From an uncultured Acetatifactor sp. (lineage in GTDB: Bacteria; Bacillota; Clostridia; Lachnospirales; Lachnospiraceae): a DNA stretch of 64,000 nt. The position numbers and the translations under genes were made by a program. The notes below the pieces were generated by a model. It did no database searches, was not told the origin of the DNA, and saw only the letters and a program-made list of their open reading frames with translations. The DNA is taken from NCBI GenBank assembly GCA_910583845.1, contig CAJUAB010000001.1, positions 1 through 64,000 of the forward strand. The letters run 5' to 3'. Of the stretch, positions 31,787-40,218 are shown piece by piece; position 1 is the first letter of the stretch, and every line of letters starts with the position of its first letter.

Positions 31787-33490
31787 TCAGATTCCGCTGT
31801 CCCTGTGGCTTTCCACCGCCAACGCACGGCTGCGCAGAAAAGCCGTCACAAACACTGCCGATGAGTTCCAGTAAATCGTCATCTCATTCAGCGAATAGCA
31901 CTCCTCCCGGTCCAGATAACATTTCATGGGCGGAGTGCCCGCCGGAATCTCACGGACGGCCAGTTCATCCCCGGGCTTTCCGTTAGGACCGCCGGACACC
32001 CAGCCCGCCATGGGCTCGTCAATCCCGTCCGCCGCCGTGGTGCGCAGATGAGGATGCCTGTAGGCATGATCCCCATACCCTGTGACAAAGCTGTAGCCGG
32101 TTATATTCTTCCCCAGCAGATAGTCGATCTGGGCCTGAATCACTTCCTGATACCTGTCCATGCGGGCCGCAGCCTCCCGGGCCTGGTCCCGGGACATATC
32201 CTTTATCTCCGTCCGCAATATCTCCCAGGCCAGCGCCAGCAAGATCCCCCTGTTGGTCACCACCATGTTGCTGCCCCAGCAGAAATCTTCCGCCTCCATG
32301 GCCATGCCAAAAACGTTGCGGGTACTCATATCCGTCAGGCGGTCCGCCTCCCTGAGCACCTGCCCGCGAAAGATCTCCCGGATCTCCTTCCCTGCGGTCT
32401 GCCGGAAATCCGTGAGCACGGCCAGGGCGGCAAACCCTGCCACATCCGTCCACCCAAAATCCGTCACCGCAAGGCCGGTGGCCAGAATCCGCTGAAGCGC
32501 CGCCATATATCCGGAGCGGTCCTCTCCCCTGCGCGCCGCCAGCAGCATCTCCGCCGCCGCCCACAGGCGCTCGTCCGCGTCCGTGGAATCTCCATACTCC
32601 CCGGTGTTACTGCCCTCCGGGTTGACGAACAGCACCGGCTCCGGATGCTTTTCCAGCCACTGCCAGGACAGCTTCGCCGCCGCCTCCATCCGCCACGCGA
32701 ACATCCTGTCCACACTGTCATACATCCTGGCCGCCAGCGCCATACAGGCGCAGAAATCCGCCACCGCCAGAGAGGAAACCGGATAGGCGTAAAAATCATC
32801 CTCATCCTCTTCGGGCATGACAAAGGGCGCGTGCTGCCAGGCCGTCAGCTTGTGGTACACGCCGCCGTCCTCCCGCTGCATCTTCAGCATCCATTCCAGT
32901 TCATACCGGCACTCATTCAGCACATCCGCCACCTTATTGCCGCTCTCCGGAATATGCAGCAGCTCCCGGAAAGACTGAGGGTACAGCTTGTAGGCATAGA
33001 GCAGATGCCCCACCGTCACCGCCCCGGGAGTGATATACCGTCCGTAATCCCCCGCGTCATGCCAGCCGCCCCGGGCTTCCAGGCCGCGGTCCCCTTCCCC
33101 ATAGATCCGGCTTTCCGCCATGTGACAGGCGGCATGGGTATAAGGGCCTGCGTACTTTTCCTCCAAAGCGCAGCCGCAGCGCTGAAAATACAGGGCCTTG
33201 ACCATGGCGTTATGTACGCCCGAAAACACGTCCCTTCCGATTGCAAAGGTATCGCTGCGCTCTCCCGATTCGTTCTCCAGACGGTACTTTCCCGCCGCGC
33301 GCACACTGCCAAAGTCCAGCGGATATAAAGTCTCCCCGCACAGAGGGTCCCGCACCGCGTCCCCCGCCTCTCCCCGCCAGACCGTCTCTCCCGCGGCATT
33401 TTTCAGCACATAGCCGCCGGGCGCGGATGCCACTGCCCTCTTGCCGGCATCCTCCGCCTCATACCCCACCTGATTGACCATGATTGCCAT
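31787..33490 (-). CDS. Glycoside hydrolase family 9 (endoglucanase/cellodextrinase)
   Basis: 567 residues without a signal peptide. An N-terminal Ig-like CelD-type module (about 1-90, opening IMVNQVGYE) precedes the (alpha/alpha)6 barrel. The catalytic base lies in GGWHDAGDYGRYI and the acid in SLNEMTIYWN near the C-terminus. Cytoplasmic GH9 enzymes of this build usually act on cello- or mixed-linkage oligosaccharides after import. The ATG at 33490 follows AGGAGGGCAACA. The leader (33491-33675) has strong hairpins and a possible promoter. Confidence 0.92.
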   Translation of the reverse strand: MAIMVNQVGYEAEDAGKRAVASAPGGYVLKNAAGETVWRGEAGDAVRDPLCGETLYPLDFGSVRAAGKYRLENESGERSDTFAIGRDVFSGVHNAMVKALYFQRCGCALEEKYAGPYTHAACHMAESRIYGEGDRGLEARGGWHDAGDYGRYITPGAVTVGHLLYAYKLYPQSFRELLHIPESGNKVADVLNECRYELEWMLKMQREDGGVYHKLTAWQHAPFVMPEEDEDDFYAYPVSSLAVADFCACMALAARMYDSVDRMFAWRMEAAAKLSWQWLEKHPEPVLFVNPEGSNTGEYGDSTDADERLWAAAEMLLAARRGEDRSGYMAALQRILATGLAVTDFGWTDVAGFAALAVLTDFRQTAGKEIREIFRGQVLREADRLTDMSTRNVFGMAMEAEDFCWGSNMVVTNRGILLALAWEILRTEIKDMSRDQAREAAARMDRYQEVIQAQIDYLLGKNITGYSFVTGYGDHAYRHPHLRTTAADGIDEPMAGWVSGGPNGKPGDELAVREIPAGTPPMKCYLDREECYSLNEMTIYWNSSAVFVTAFLRSRALAVESHRDSGI

Positions 33491-33554
33491 ATTGTTGCCC
33501 TCCTGTAAAGAGGAACGCGGATTCCCTGTTCCCTTTTTGTTCATGACAGGGGCC

Positions 33555-33631
33555 TGTCGCGCAACGCGCGACAACTCCTTGTTTTCCCGCCGCGAAGAGC
33601 CGCCGCTTTCCCCGGCTCACAGGCGGGAAAC
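33555..33631 (-). promoter_or_regulatory. Two strong hairpins in the GH9 leader
   Basis: TGTCGCG-CAACG-CGCGACA (33555-33573), and a nested stem in which GTTTTCCCGCC pairs with GGCGGGAAAC and encloses GAGCCG/CGGCTC (33582-33631). No T run follows, so they are not simple terminators; attenuation or RNA stability control is possible. Confidence 0.5.
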
Positions 33632-33669
33632 GCAATCGGACTAAGACGCGGCCTCACATACATGAGTAT

Positions 33670-33698
33670 AGTATACCAAAAAAACTTTCCCCTGAAAA
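33670..33698 (-). promoter_or_regulatory. Possible promoter of the GH9-GH43 operon
   Basis: TTTTCA (33698-33693), 17-base spacer, TATACT (33675-33670) on the minus strand. The -35 is weak. It lies immediately before the end of the preceding nucleotidyltransferase gene. Confidence 0.45.
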
Positions 33699-33700
33699 GC

Positions 33701-34495
33701 CTATAATCCCTTTGCCCATAAGTCGGAAACCCGTAAGACTTCCCGGAAAAGGCTGTTCAGTCCCTCCCATTCTCCGCACCTGTCATCCTCCATGGCGTCC
33801 CCCAGGGCTTTCTGCCGTTCCAGCTCCTGTCCGATAAAATGATGGATAACCGGAATCCGAGGATTCAAATCCTTTTCCTCCGTGACTTTCTTGCGCTCCA
33901 GCAGGTTGTGAATCTCTGCCTGCACCTCCGGCGGCAGATCCTGTTGCAGCAGTTCCAGAAAGGGCACCGGGGGAATTGTTCCGTACTGCTCAATATATCT
34001 ACAGGCCAGCAGCGGGCGTAGCGCGTAAAAATACTTCTTGTATCTGACCTCCTCCCCCTGCAGGTATCCCATATACGTGCTCTTGGCTGTTCCGTAATAA
34101 TGACAGACGGCGGCTTTTTGAGAAAAACATTTACCGGCCTCCCCGTAAATCTGTCTCCACAGATCCGTGCATCGGTACACAATCGGTGAATGATTCCACT
34201 CAAAGAGAGTGGCATTCCCCCTGTGGAACTGAATCAGCGCCTTGCGAAGATCCCAGCCGTTGATGTCAAGCACCTCATCCAGCTGCCACTCAATCACATC
34301 CCCCAGCGTATCCAGCCGCAGGTAGTCCTCCGGCCTGCGCATGTAGATAAAGCGCACATCATAGTCACTGTCCGGCGAAGCGAATCCCCAGGCCCTGCTG
34401 CCGGACTCCACCGCCAGAAGTATCCGCACCTGTTCCTTCTCCTGGATTTTTTCAAGTTCCCTCTGAATCTCAGTCCCAATCTCTCCCTGTGTCAT
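33701..34495 (-). CDS. RlaP-type nucleotidyltransferase (YcgL/PF10127 superfamily), second of two
   Basis: A 264-residue minimal DNA-polymerase-beta-type nucleotidyltransferase. The active-site signature SGSRAWGFASPDSDYDVRFI gives GS and the two metal-binding aspartates, and the third acidic strand follows (VIEWQLDEVLDINGWDL). The family includes RlaP, which was linked to RNA ligases in predicted RNA repair, and many orphans. The start at 34495 follows GGGGGAGACGGG. It is the last gene of a four-gene unit with another RlaP paralogue and a Cys-rich protein. Confidence 0.85.
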   Translation of the reverse strand: MTQGEIGTEIQRELEKIQEKEQVRILLAVESGSRAWGFASPDSDYDVRFIYMRRPEDYLRLDTLGDVIEWQLDEVLDINGWDLRKALIQFHRGNATLFEWNHSPIVYRCTDLWRQIYGEAGKCFSQKAAVCHYYGTAKSTYMGYLQGEEVRYKKYFYALRPLLACRYIEQYGTIPPVPFLELLQQDLPPEVQAEIHNLLERKKVTEEKDLNPRIPVIHHFIGQELERQKALGDAMEDDRCGEWEGLNSLFREVLRVSDLWAKGL

Positions 34496-34515
34496 CCCGT
34501 CTCCCCCTTCCACAG

Positions 34516-34713
34516 TCACATCCCATTTGTGTGCTCTTCCCTTATCCACCTCTCCAGATCCGTCTTCCTGATCCGACATTCCGCATACACCGGATAATTG
34601 GGCCAGCCCGTCCCGCCGTAGGCATAGAGAGGTTCATCCCATTGATTCAGCAGTGGGAGACGGAAATACAGCGCCTCCTCTTTCATCCAGAATTCGGCGT
34701 CACAATATGCCAT
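34516..34713 (-). CDS. Small hypothetical protein between the two nucleotidyltransferases
   Basis: A 65-residue ORF rich in aromatic and charged residues (EFWMKEEALYFRLPLLNQWD, then GWPNYPVY). It overlaps the end of the upstream nucleotidyltransferase gene by 14 bases and ends 20 bases before the next one, an arrangement typical of translationally coupled genes. GGAGCAGG precedes the ATG. No family recognised; a small partner of the nucleotidyltransferases is a reasonable guess only. Confidence 0.6.
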   Translation of the reverse strand: MAYCDAEFWMKEEALYFRLPLLNQWDEPLYAYGGTGWPNYPVYAECRIRKTDLERWIREEHTNGM

Positions 34714-35725
34714 CCTGCTCCAGAGCCCGTCTGTTCACATGCTCCACAAAGGCCTCCACTTTCTCCATATCCGGCTGGTCAGGCAGAACGCTCTGTCTGG
34801 TGGCCGTCTCCAGCTTCCGCTCATACTCCGCCAGTATCTCGTAAAATTCCTCCGCAAAAGTGCCATCCTCCCGCAGGTATCCGCCGCTGCGTATCTTCAT
34901 GAGCAGCTCCAGATCATCCCTCCGATGGGTTATGATCTTCCCCTTTTCCAGGATATCAACGGCCATCATAAACAGCCGGATCAGATGCATGGCATGTTTG
35001 TTCAGATGGTTGTCGTCCTTTTTGCGATTGCGCTTGCCGATCTTATCGTAGTCTCTGACCACCGTATTCATGGCGGACCACATATTTTCATAGTCCCGCA
35101 GGGGCATATGGCTGTAATGCGCGTCCACAAAAATCTCTGTCTCCATCTCCGGATTCACAGCCGTGTCAATATACAGGCGGATGCTCCCCCGCTCTGAATG
35201 TCCATATTTCCGTTGAAAATCCTCCAGCGCGTTCTGCACGGAACGCAGAATATGTCTCTCCCGCTCCTTCTGGGGCATGGAATCTCTGGCAATGGCATTC
35301 TGCAGCCTGCGCAGCTGGGCCCCGGCATAACCGCCAAAAGACCTGGCGGCGCGCCTGGACAAAAACAAGCCGCTGTTGTCCACCAGTTCCTGTCCAAGAG
35401 GGGATCTGATCAGGTACTGCTCTTCATCCAGTCCCAGTATCTCGCAGGTGTTGGGATTACAGTCCAGCAAAAGTTTTACGATCTTTTTGAAGGAATAGAT
35501 CACCGTGTCCGTTTCCCCGTCCTCGTACTGTTCAAATTCCGTCAGGCCCAGCAGGTCCGAGGGCAGCGGCAAGGTCACTCCCCGAAAATCAATGTCACTG
35601 TTTTCATTGTTGGTGCCATAGGCATAGCTGCCTCCCAGGCCCAACAGCATGATTCTGTTCCCCAGACGAGGATTCGTCCGCAGAAAATCATAGGTTTCCG
35701 ACTGCATCAGCCCCTTAAAATCCAT
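34700..35725 (-). CDS. RlaP-type nucleotidyltransferase (YcgL/PF10127 superfamily), first of two
   Basis: 341 residues. The polymerase-beta-type signature is GGSYAYGTNNENSDIDFRGV (GS and DxD); the third acidic residue probably lies in the strand starting ETDTVIYSFKKIV. A helical C-terminal region follows, including MHLIRLFMMAVDILEKGKI. The ATG at 35725 shares one base with the stop of the Cys-rich gene (TGATG) and follows GGAGGATTTCTG. It is longer than and clearly different from the second copy, so the duplication is old. Confidence 0.87.
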   Translation of the reverse strand: MDFKGLMQSETYDFLRTNPRLGNRIMLLGLGGSYAYGTNNENSDIDFRGVTLPLPSDLLGLTEFEQYEDGETDTVIYSFKKIVKLLLDCNPNTCEILGLDEEQYLIRSPLGQELVDNSGLFLSRRAARSFGGYAGAQLRRLQNAIARDSMPQKERERHILRSVQNALEDFQRKYGHSERGSIRLYIDTAVNPEMETEIFVDAHYSHMPLRDYENMWSAMNTVVRDYDKIGKRNRKKDDNHLNKHAMHLIRLFMMAVDILEKGKIITHRRDDLELLMKIRSGGYLREDGTFAEEFYEILAEYERKLETATRQSVLPDQPDMEKVEAFVEHVNRRALEQDGIL

Positions 35726-36012
35726 CAGAAATCCTCCGAATCCGCCCGCTCCCATCTGTGCCTGGGACAGGCATTTTTTTTCATGGACGCCCGCAGCTCC
35801 ACATAACATCCGCAGACGCGGCACATACCCTGAAACAGCATTTCGCAGTCCTTGCAGACCGTCAGCCTCTCCTCGTACAGCTCGTCCGAAACCTTGCTGT
35901 CCGCCTCCAGGTTCGCGATATACGCATGCAGCGACTGAAAATATTCCTCCTGCCCGACCATTTCCCGGGTCAGACATTTCCTGCAATACCGCTGGGAACG
36001 GGTTTCCTCCAT
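35725..36012 (-). CDS. DUF6171 zinc-ribbon-like protein
   Basis: A 95-residue protein with an N-terminal YCRKCL knuckle and a C-terminal cysteine cluster (VCKDCEMLFQGMCRVCGCYV, then KKNACPRH), so probably two zinc sites. The clustered CxxC pairs match the DUF6171 family. The start at 36012 follows AGGAGGAGAG. Its stop overlaps the nucleotidyltransferase start by one base, which implies coupled translation and a shared role. Zinc ribbons of this sort often bind nucleic acid or protein. Confidence 0.78.
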   Translation of the reverse strand: MEETRSQRYCRKCLTREMVGQEEYFQSLHAYIANLEADSKVSDELYEERLTVCKDCEMLFQGMCRVCGCYVELRASMKKNACPRHRWERADSEDF

Positions 36013-36185
36013 CTCTCTCCTCCTCATGGTGCCAGTCCAGAGCTTCCTGTCTCACAAGGATTTTATCACACCTGCGCGGCAGCCGCAAGGTATCGGTCAG
36101 AACAATCCGCTCTATGTAAAAAGACACCGGCTACCTCGGCCCGGGTCACAAAAACCGCGCCGAAAATAACCGGCGACATCATATA

Positions 36186-38162
36186 CTATCGTTCCGAGGC
36201 CAGCGTGAACCGATTTACCAGTTCTTTCAGGCAGATTGCCTCGGCGGAGAGCTGTTCGCTGGCCGCCGCGCCTTCCTCCGCGGTGGCGCTGTTGCTCTGC
36301 ACCACCACCGAAATCTGATTGATCCCCTGGGAGACCTGCTCAACTGATTCCGACTGCTCATTGGCCACCACTGCAATATGGTCGATGGCATCTACCACGG
36401 ACTGAATGCTGTTTACCACCCCCAGGAGAACATCCGCCGTGTTCTGGGCAATTTCCGTGCCGGTATGTACCGCTTCTGTGGAATGCGCAATCAGTTCCGA
36501 TGTGTTTTGGGCCGCTTCCGCGGATTTACCGGCCAGACTGCGTACCTCCTCCGCAACGACGGCAAAGCCCTTTCCGGCCTCCCCTGCCCTGGCTGCTTCC
36601 ACCGCCGCATTCAGGGCAAGTATATTGGTCTGGAACGCGATATCGTCTATTGTCTTAAGGATCTTCCCGATCTCCACGGAGCTGGTCCGAATCTTTTCCA
36701 TGGCCTCAACCAGATTCTGCATTTTCTGGTTGCACAGCAATACCTCTTCGCCGGTCTGATGCGTCTGGCTCCTGACCTCCAGAGCCCCGCTGGCCGTATT
36801 TCTGACCTCCTCGGAGATCATGCTGATCCGAGATGCCAGCTCCTGTACCGAGCCGGCCTGTTCCGTCGTGCCCTGGCTAAGAGTCTGGGCGCTGGAGGAC
36901 AGCTGGTTGCTGGCGCTGGCCACCTCCTCCGCGGAATGGTTGACCTGGAGCATGGCGTTGCTCAATTCAACTTTCATATGGCGCATGGAGAGCAGAATAT
37001 CCCGAAAACTGCCGACATACACCTCCTCATGCTTTGTGCGGACATTCAGGTTCTGATTCGCCATTTCATTGAGCAGATAACTGATATCACTGATAACGGT
37101 GCGAAGCCCCTCCACCAAAGACTCCGTGGATCTGACAAGCACACCTGTTTCATCCCGGTTGGTAATTTGAGGCATCGGAGTCTCCAGATCCCCCTCCACG
37201 AGCAGCTTCATCCGTTTTACACAGGCTTTCATGGGATTGCCGATATTGAGAGCCAGCGCCAGGGCGACCACCGCGGAGATCAATACGGATATCACGATCA
37301 CTGCGATATTGATCACCATGGCGTCCCGCGTGGACGCGAGATAATTGATCTGGGGAGCGGTCACTGCGATGCTCCAGCCATCGGTATTCAGCACGGGAGC
37401 GTAGGCCGCGAACATTTTATCTTCTCCGCGTATGTAGCTTCCGAACCCGTTCTTCCCCTGGCGCATCTCGGCATGTATGGCCGCCAGCTCCCGCAGGGAA
37501 GGATCGCTTTGCGCCTCCGTCTCTATATTCTGCACGGTAATCGTATCCAGCGTGATATCGGCTATCGTATCGCCGGATTTATTGATCATGTAGGCCCTGC
37601 TGTTTTCACCGATCTGTATCGCGGATACGATATCATTCAAAAAGGTTTCATGCGGGACAAAATATACGACGCCGACAATGGATTTCCCATACTCTCCCTC
37701 CGCGTACAGAGGCGCCGCCACCATAATGGACAGTTCTCCCGTGATCTTGCTGATCAGCGGCTCCGACACAAAAACATTTCCCTGCATGGCCTGCCGGACA
37801 TATTCGCGGTCTGAATAATCTTTTCCGTCAAAAATACTGATGCCGTCCGCTCCGACGATATTTCCCCTCTGGAAATCATGCATGGAGACACGCCCGTCGA
37901 TAATGGTCCTCTTTTCTTCCACCGATACCTTCGGATCGGACAATTGCGGAATACAGCCCACCTCCATGACGACATTTTTATATACCTCCAGCTCCTGCTG
38001 CGCCTGCCCTGCTGCCAGAATGGCCGTCTCGCTCATCATCTGCTCCACTGTGGACATCGTATTGTGGTAATTCAGCGAAATACTTGAGGCTCCCGATGCC
38101 ACCAGCCCGATCAGAACCGTCAGAATCAGAGATAAGGTGATTTTAGTCCGAATACTTTTCAT
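36186..38162 (-). CDS. Methyl-accepting chemotaxis protein with extracellular dCache-type sensor
   Basis: 658 residues: first membrane helix at about 8-28, an extracellular Cache sensor (about 35-270; FDGKDYSDREYVRQAMQG and GVVYFVPHETFL are typical), second helix (about 280-305), HAMP, and the cytoplasmic signalling coiled coil. The signalling tip DDIAFQTNILALNAAVEAAR is intact for CheA/CheW binding. Cache receptors often sense amino acids or organic acids. The start at 38162 follows GGGGGT. Confidence 0.93.
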   Translation of the reverse strand: MKSIRTKITLSLILTVLIGLVASGASSISLNYHNTMSTVEQMMSETAILAAGQAQQELEVYKNVVMEVGCIPQLSDPKVSVEEKRTIIDGRVSMHDFQRGNIVGADGISIFDGKDYSDREYVRQAMQGNVFVSEPLISKITGELSIMVAAPLYAEGEYGKSIVGVVYFVPHETFLNDIVSAIQIGENSRAYMINKSGDTIADITLDTITVQNIETEAQSDPSLRELAAIHAEMRQGKNGFGSYIRGEDKMFAAYAPVLNTDGWSIAVTAPQINYLASTRDAMVINIAVIVISVLISAVVALALALNIGNPMKACVKRMKLLVEGDLETPMPQITNRDETGVLVRSTESLVEGLRTVISDISYLLNEMANQNLNVRTKHEEVYVGSFRDILLSMRHMKVELSNAMLQVNHSAEEVASASNQLSSSAQTLSQGTTEQAGSVQELASRISMISEEVRNTASGALEVRSQTHQTGEEVLLCNQKMQNLVEAMEKIRTSSVEIGKILKTIDDIAFQTNILALNAAVEAARAGEAGKGFAVVAEEVRSLAGKSAEAAQNTSELIAHSTEAVHTGTEIAQNTADVLLGVVNSIQSVVDAIDHIAVVANEQSESVEQVSQGINQISVVVQSNSATAEEGAAASEQLSAEAICLKELVNRFTLASER

Positions 38163-38386
38163 TGCAATATTACCCCCTGCTTTCATGGCCGAAACATGAG
38201 ACATCCGTACCTGCATATTCAGCCGTTCTTCCTGATATAATCTATTATAAAAGTGACCATCCCTGCTTGTCAATCACGATCTGCCAAAATATGCTCCGTC
38301 AGGATACCCTTGTTTGCAAATAAAAACGCCTATGGCAGGCTATTTTGTTGGAGGGCCTCCACTCGGGAGAAATTATCCATAAAACC

Positions 38387-38423
38387 AAAAGACGGGAATG
38401 TCTGTTATAAAGACTTTCCCGTC
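38387..38423 (-). terminator. Terminator of tRNA-Arg
   Basis: On the minus strand GACGGGAA-AGTCT pairs with AGACA-TTCCCGTC around a short loop (one mismatch), followed by TTTTGGTTTT, ten bases beyond the tRNA. Confidence 0.85.
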
Positions 38424-38432
38424 ATCCAGAAA

Positions 38433-38506
38433 CGTGCGTTAGAGGATTCGAACCCCCGACCTTTTGGTCCGTAGCCAAACGCTCTATCCAGCTGAGCTAA
38501 ACGCAC
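38433..38506 (-). tRNA. tRNA-Arg (anticodon ACG)
   Basis: A complete 74-base cloverleaf. The acceptor stem GTGCGTT/AACGCAC, D arm (TAGCTCAGCTGGATAGAGC), anticodon stem-loop TTGGC-TACGG-ACCAA with ACG, and T arm (GGGGGTTCGAATCCTCT) all fold. The 3' CCA is not encoded. ACG becomes ICG after TadA editing and reads CGN codons. A near-consensus promoter and a terminator bracket it. Confidence 0.97.
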
Positions 38507-38536
38507 ATGTTACAAGTTGTCCCTGCAACATTAATT

Positions 38537-38565
38537 ATTGTACTAAGTTCTGAGCCAAATGTCAA
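38537..38565 (-). promoter_or_regulatory. Promoter of tRNA-Arg
   Basis: TTGACA (38565-38560), 17-base spacer, TACAAT (38542-38537) on the minus strand. The -35 box covers the stop codon of the upstream chemoreceptor gene. Confidence 0.88.
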
Positions 38566-40025
38566 TAGCTTTTTTTCATTTTTTTTGTCTGCTCATTGAG
38601 ATTTTCCACAATGGCTGTCACTTCGGATACCATACTGCTGTTTGTCTCACAGGCTTCATATGTCTCGCTGGAATGCGCGGACACCTCCTCCGTGATGGAA
38701 GATATGGTCTGAATGTTTTCCACGATCCCCGCATTGGCCGTCTCCAGACTGTTTACAGTCACCTTCATGGCGCCGGTCTGTATACCGATATCCTTTGTCA
38801 TCTCAGCGATCTTTTCAAAGCTCCCCAGCACCTTCCTGGCTGTCACGGCATGGGATCTGTTGCTGTCCGTCACCAGATCTATAGCGGCGGACACCTCTTT
38901 TAACTCCGCGTTGATGCCCTGTATCAGTTCCGTAATATTGACAGTCGCGGACTTGGTCTGGCCTGCCAGAGAAGAGATCTCACCCGCCACCACCGCAAAG
39001 CCCCTTCCGGCGTCCCCGGCCCTGGCCGCCTCGATGCTGGCGTTCAGGGACAGCAGGCTGGTCTGGTCCGCGATTCCGGTGATCATTTCAATGATGGAGT
39101 TCATCTTCTCCGTCTGTACGCTCAGATCCTCCATTCTTCTGATCACAGTGTCATTGGCTGCCGTGGACTTCTGTACCTGCTGCGCCATGGCATCTATATC
39201 CTTGCGCCCTTCGCTGACCATATCGGCCGCGTCATCCACTCCCCGGTCAATGAGATCCGCGTTTTCTTTCACTTTCGCGATATGTCCCTGAATCTCCTCC
39301 GTGCGGACCATCTGATGCTGCACAGACTCCGCCGTCTCGGCGCTGCCCTGGGTCACTTCCTTCATGGAACCCTGGATATGGGAAACCGACTGATCCAAAA
39401 GCTCCATCTTTTCCGTCACCTGCCCGATGCCCTGGCTGATCTGCCCGGCCAGCTCCAGCGTATCATGCAGCATCTGTGTGGATTTGTCCTTTTCCGCGTT
39501 CAGAGTGGCCAGCTTGCCCTTATTCAGTTTGTTCAGACATCCTGTGGTCATCACGCAAAAGACGGCAACCAGAAGAATGCAGGCCACGCGAATCTCCACA
39601 TCCGCGATCTGTTCGGGCGCGTATCCCACCGTCATAGCCACATACGCGATATTCAGCAGATTGAACAGAAAGAGAGTTCCGCCAAACAGGGCGGTAAATC
39701 GTACATCCGAGTAGAGGAGCAGGACGACAAACATGGGAACCGCATATACAAAGTTGGTTATGCTGTTTGCCGTAAAAAGGGCAAAAATATAGAGAATGCC
39801 ATAACATATGGCTATTATATGCTTGATAATGCCGCTGTCGGGATTCTTCTTATACAAGAGCCATTCCGTGATCACAGGCACCAGACAGATCGCCGCAAAG
39901 ACGCATATGTACCCCACGGTTCTGGCCCCTTTTAACAATTCCACCATATAGGCCATGGAAAGCACCAGGTCAATAATTGTATGACATGTGACAGCCGTCC
40001 GGTTAATATAAGCTTTCTCAGACAT
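38562..40025 (-). CDS. Methyl-accepting chemotaxis protein with polytopic membrane sensor, copy 1
   Basis: 487 residues. The N-terminal 190 residues form about six membrane segments with little extracellular sequence, followed by the cytoplasmic signalling domain, whose tip reads GIADQTSLLSLNASIEAARA. There is no Cache or HAMP domain. The ligand may be sensed in or near the membrane. The start at 40025 follows AGGAGGAAAAG. It is a close tandem paralogue of 40219-41688. Confidence 0.9.
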   Translation of the reverse strand: MSEKAYINRTAVTCHTIIDLVLSMAYMVELLKGARTVGYICVFAAICLVPVITEWLLYKKNPDSGIIKHIIAICYGILYIFALFTANSITNFVYAVPMFVVLLLYSDVRFTALFGGTLFLFNLLNIAYVAMTVGYAPEQIADVEIRVACILLVAVFCVMTTGCLNKLNKGKLATLNAEKDKSTQMLHDTLELAGQISQGIGQVTEKMELLDQSVSHIQGSMKEVTQGSAETAESVQHQMVRTEEIQGHIAKVKENADLIDRGVDDAADMVSEGRKDIDAMAQQVQKSTAANDTVIRRMEDLSVQTEKMNSIIEMITGIADQTSLLSLNASIEAARAGDAGRGFAVVAGEISSLAGQTKSATVNITELIQGINAELKEVSAAIDLVTDSNRSHAVTARKVLGSFEKIAEMTKDIGIQTGAMKVTVNSLETANAGIVENIQTISSITEEVSAHSSETYEACETNSSMVSEVTAIVENLNEQTKKMKKSY

Positions 40026-40218
40026 TTTTGACTTTTCCTCCTGAATCATTCTGGAATATGTTTGGTTCCACATACGATATGTGGTCGGCAACATTAATGT
40101 TATACCATATTTCCGCAGGAAAGGAAATGTCAATTTTGTTCTTTTTTCTGCCAATTTTGTTTGTACGCCCTTTTTTCACGGCTCCGTAGGCAGAGATATG
40201 CGCCCGCGCATTGTACCG

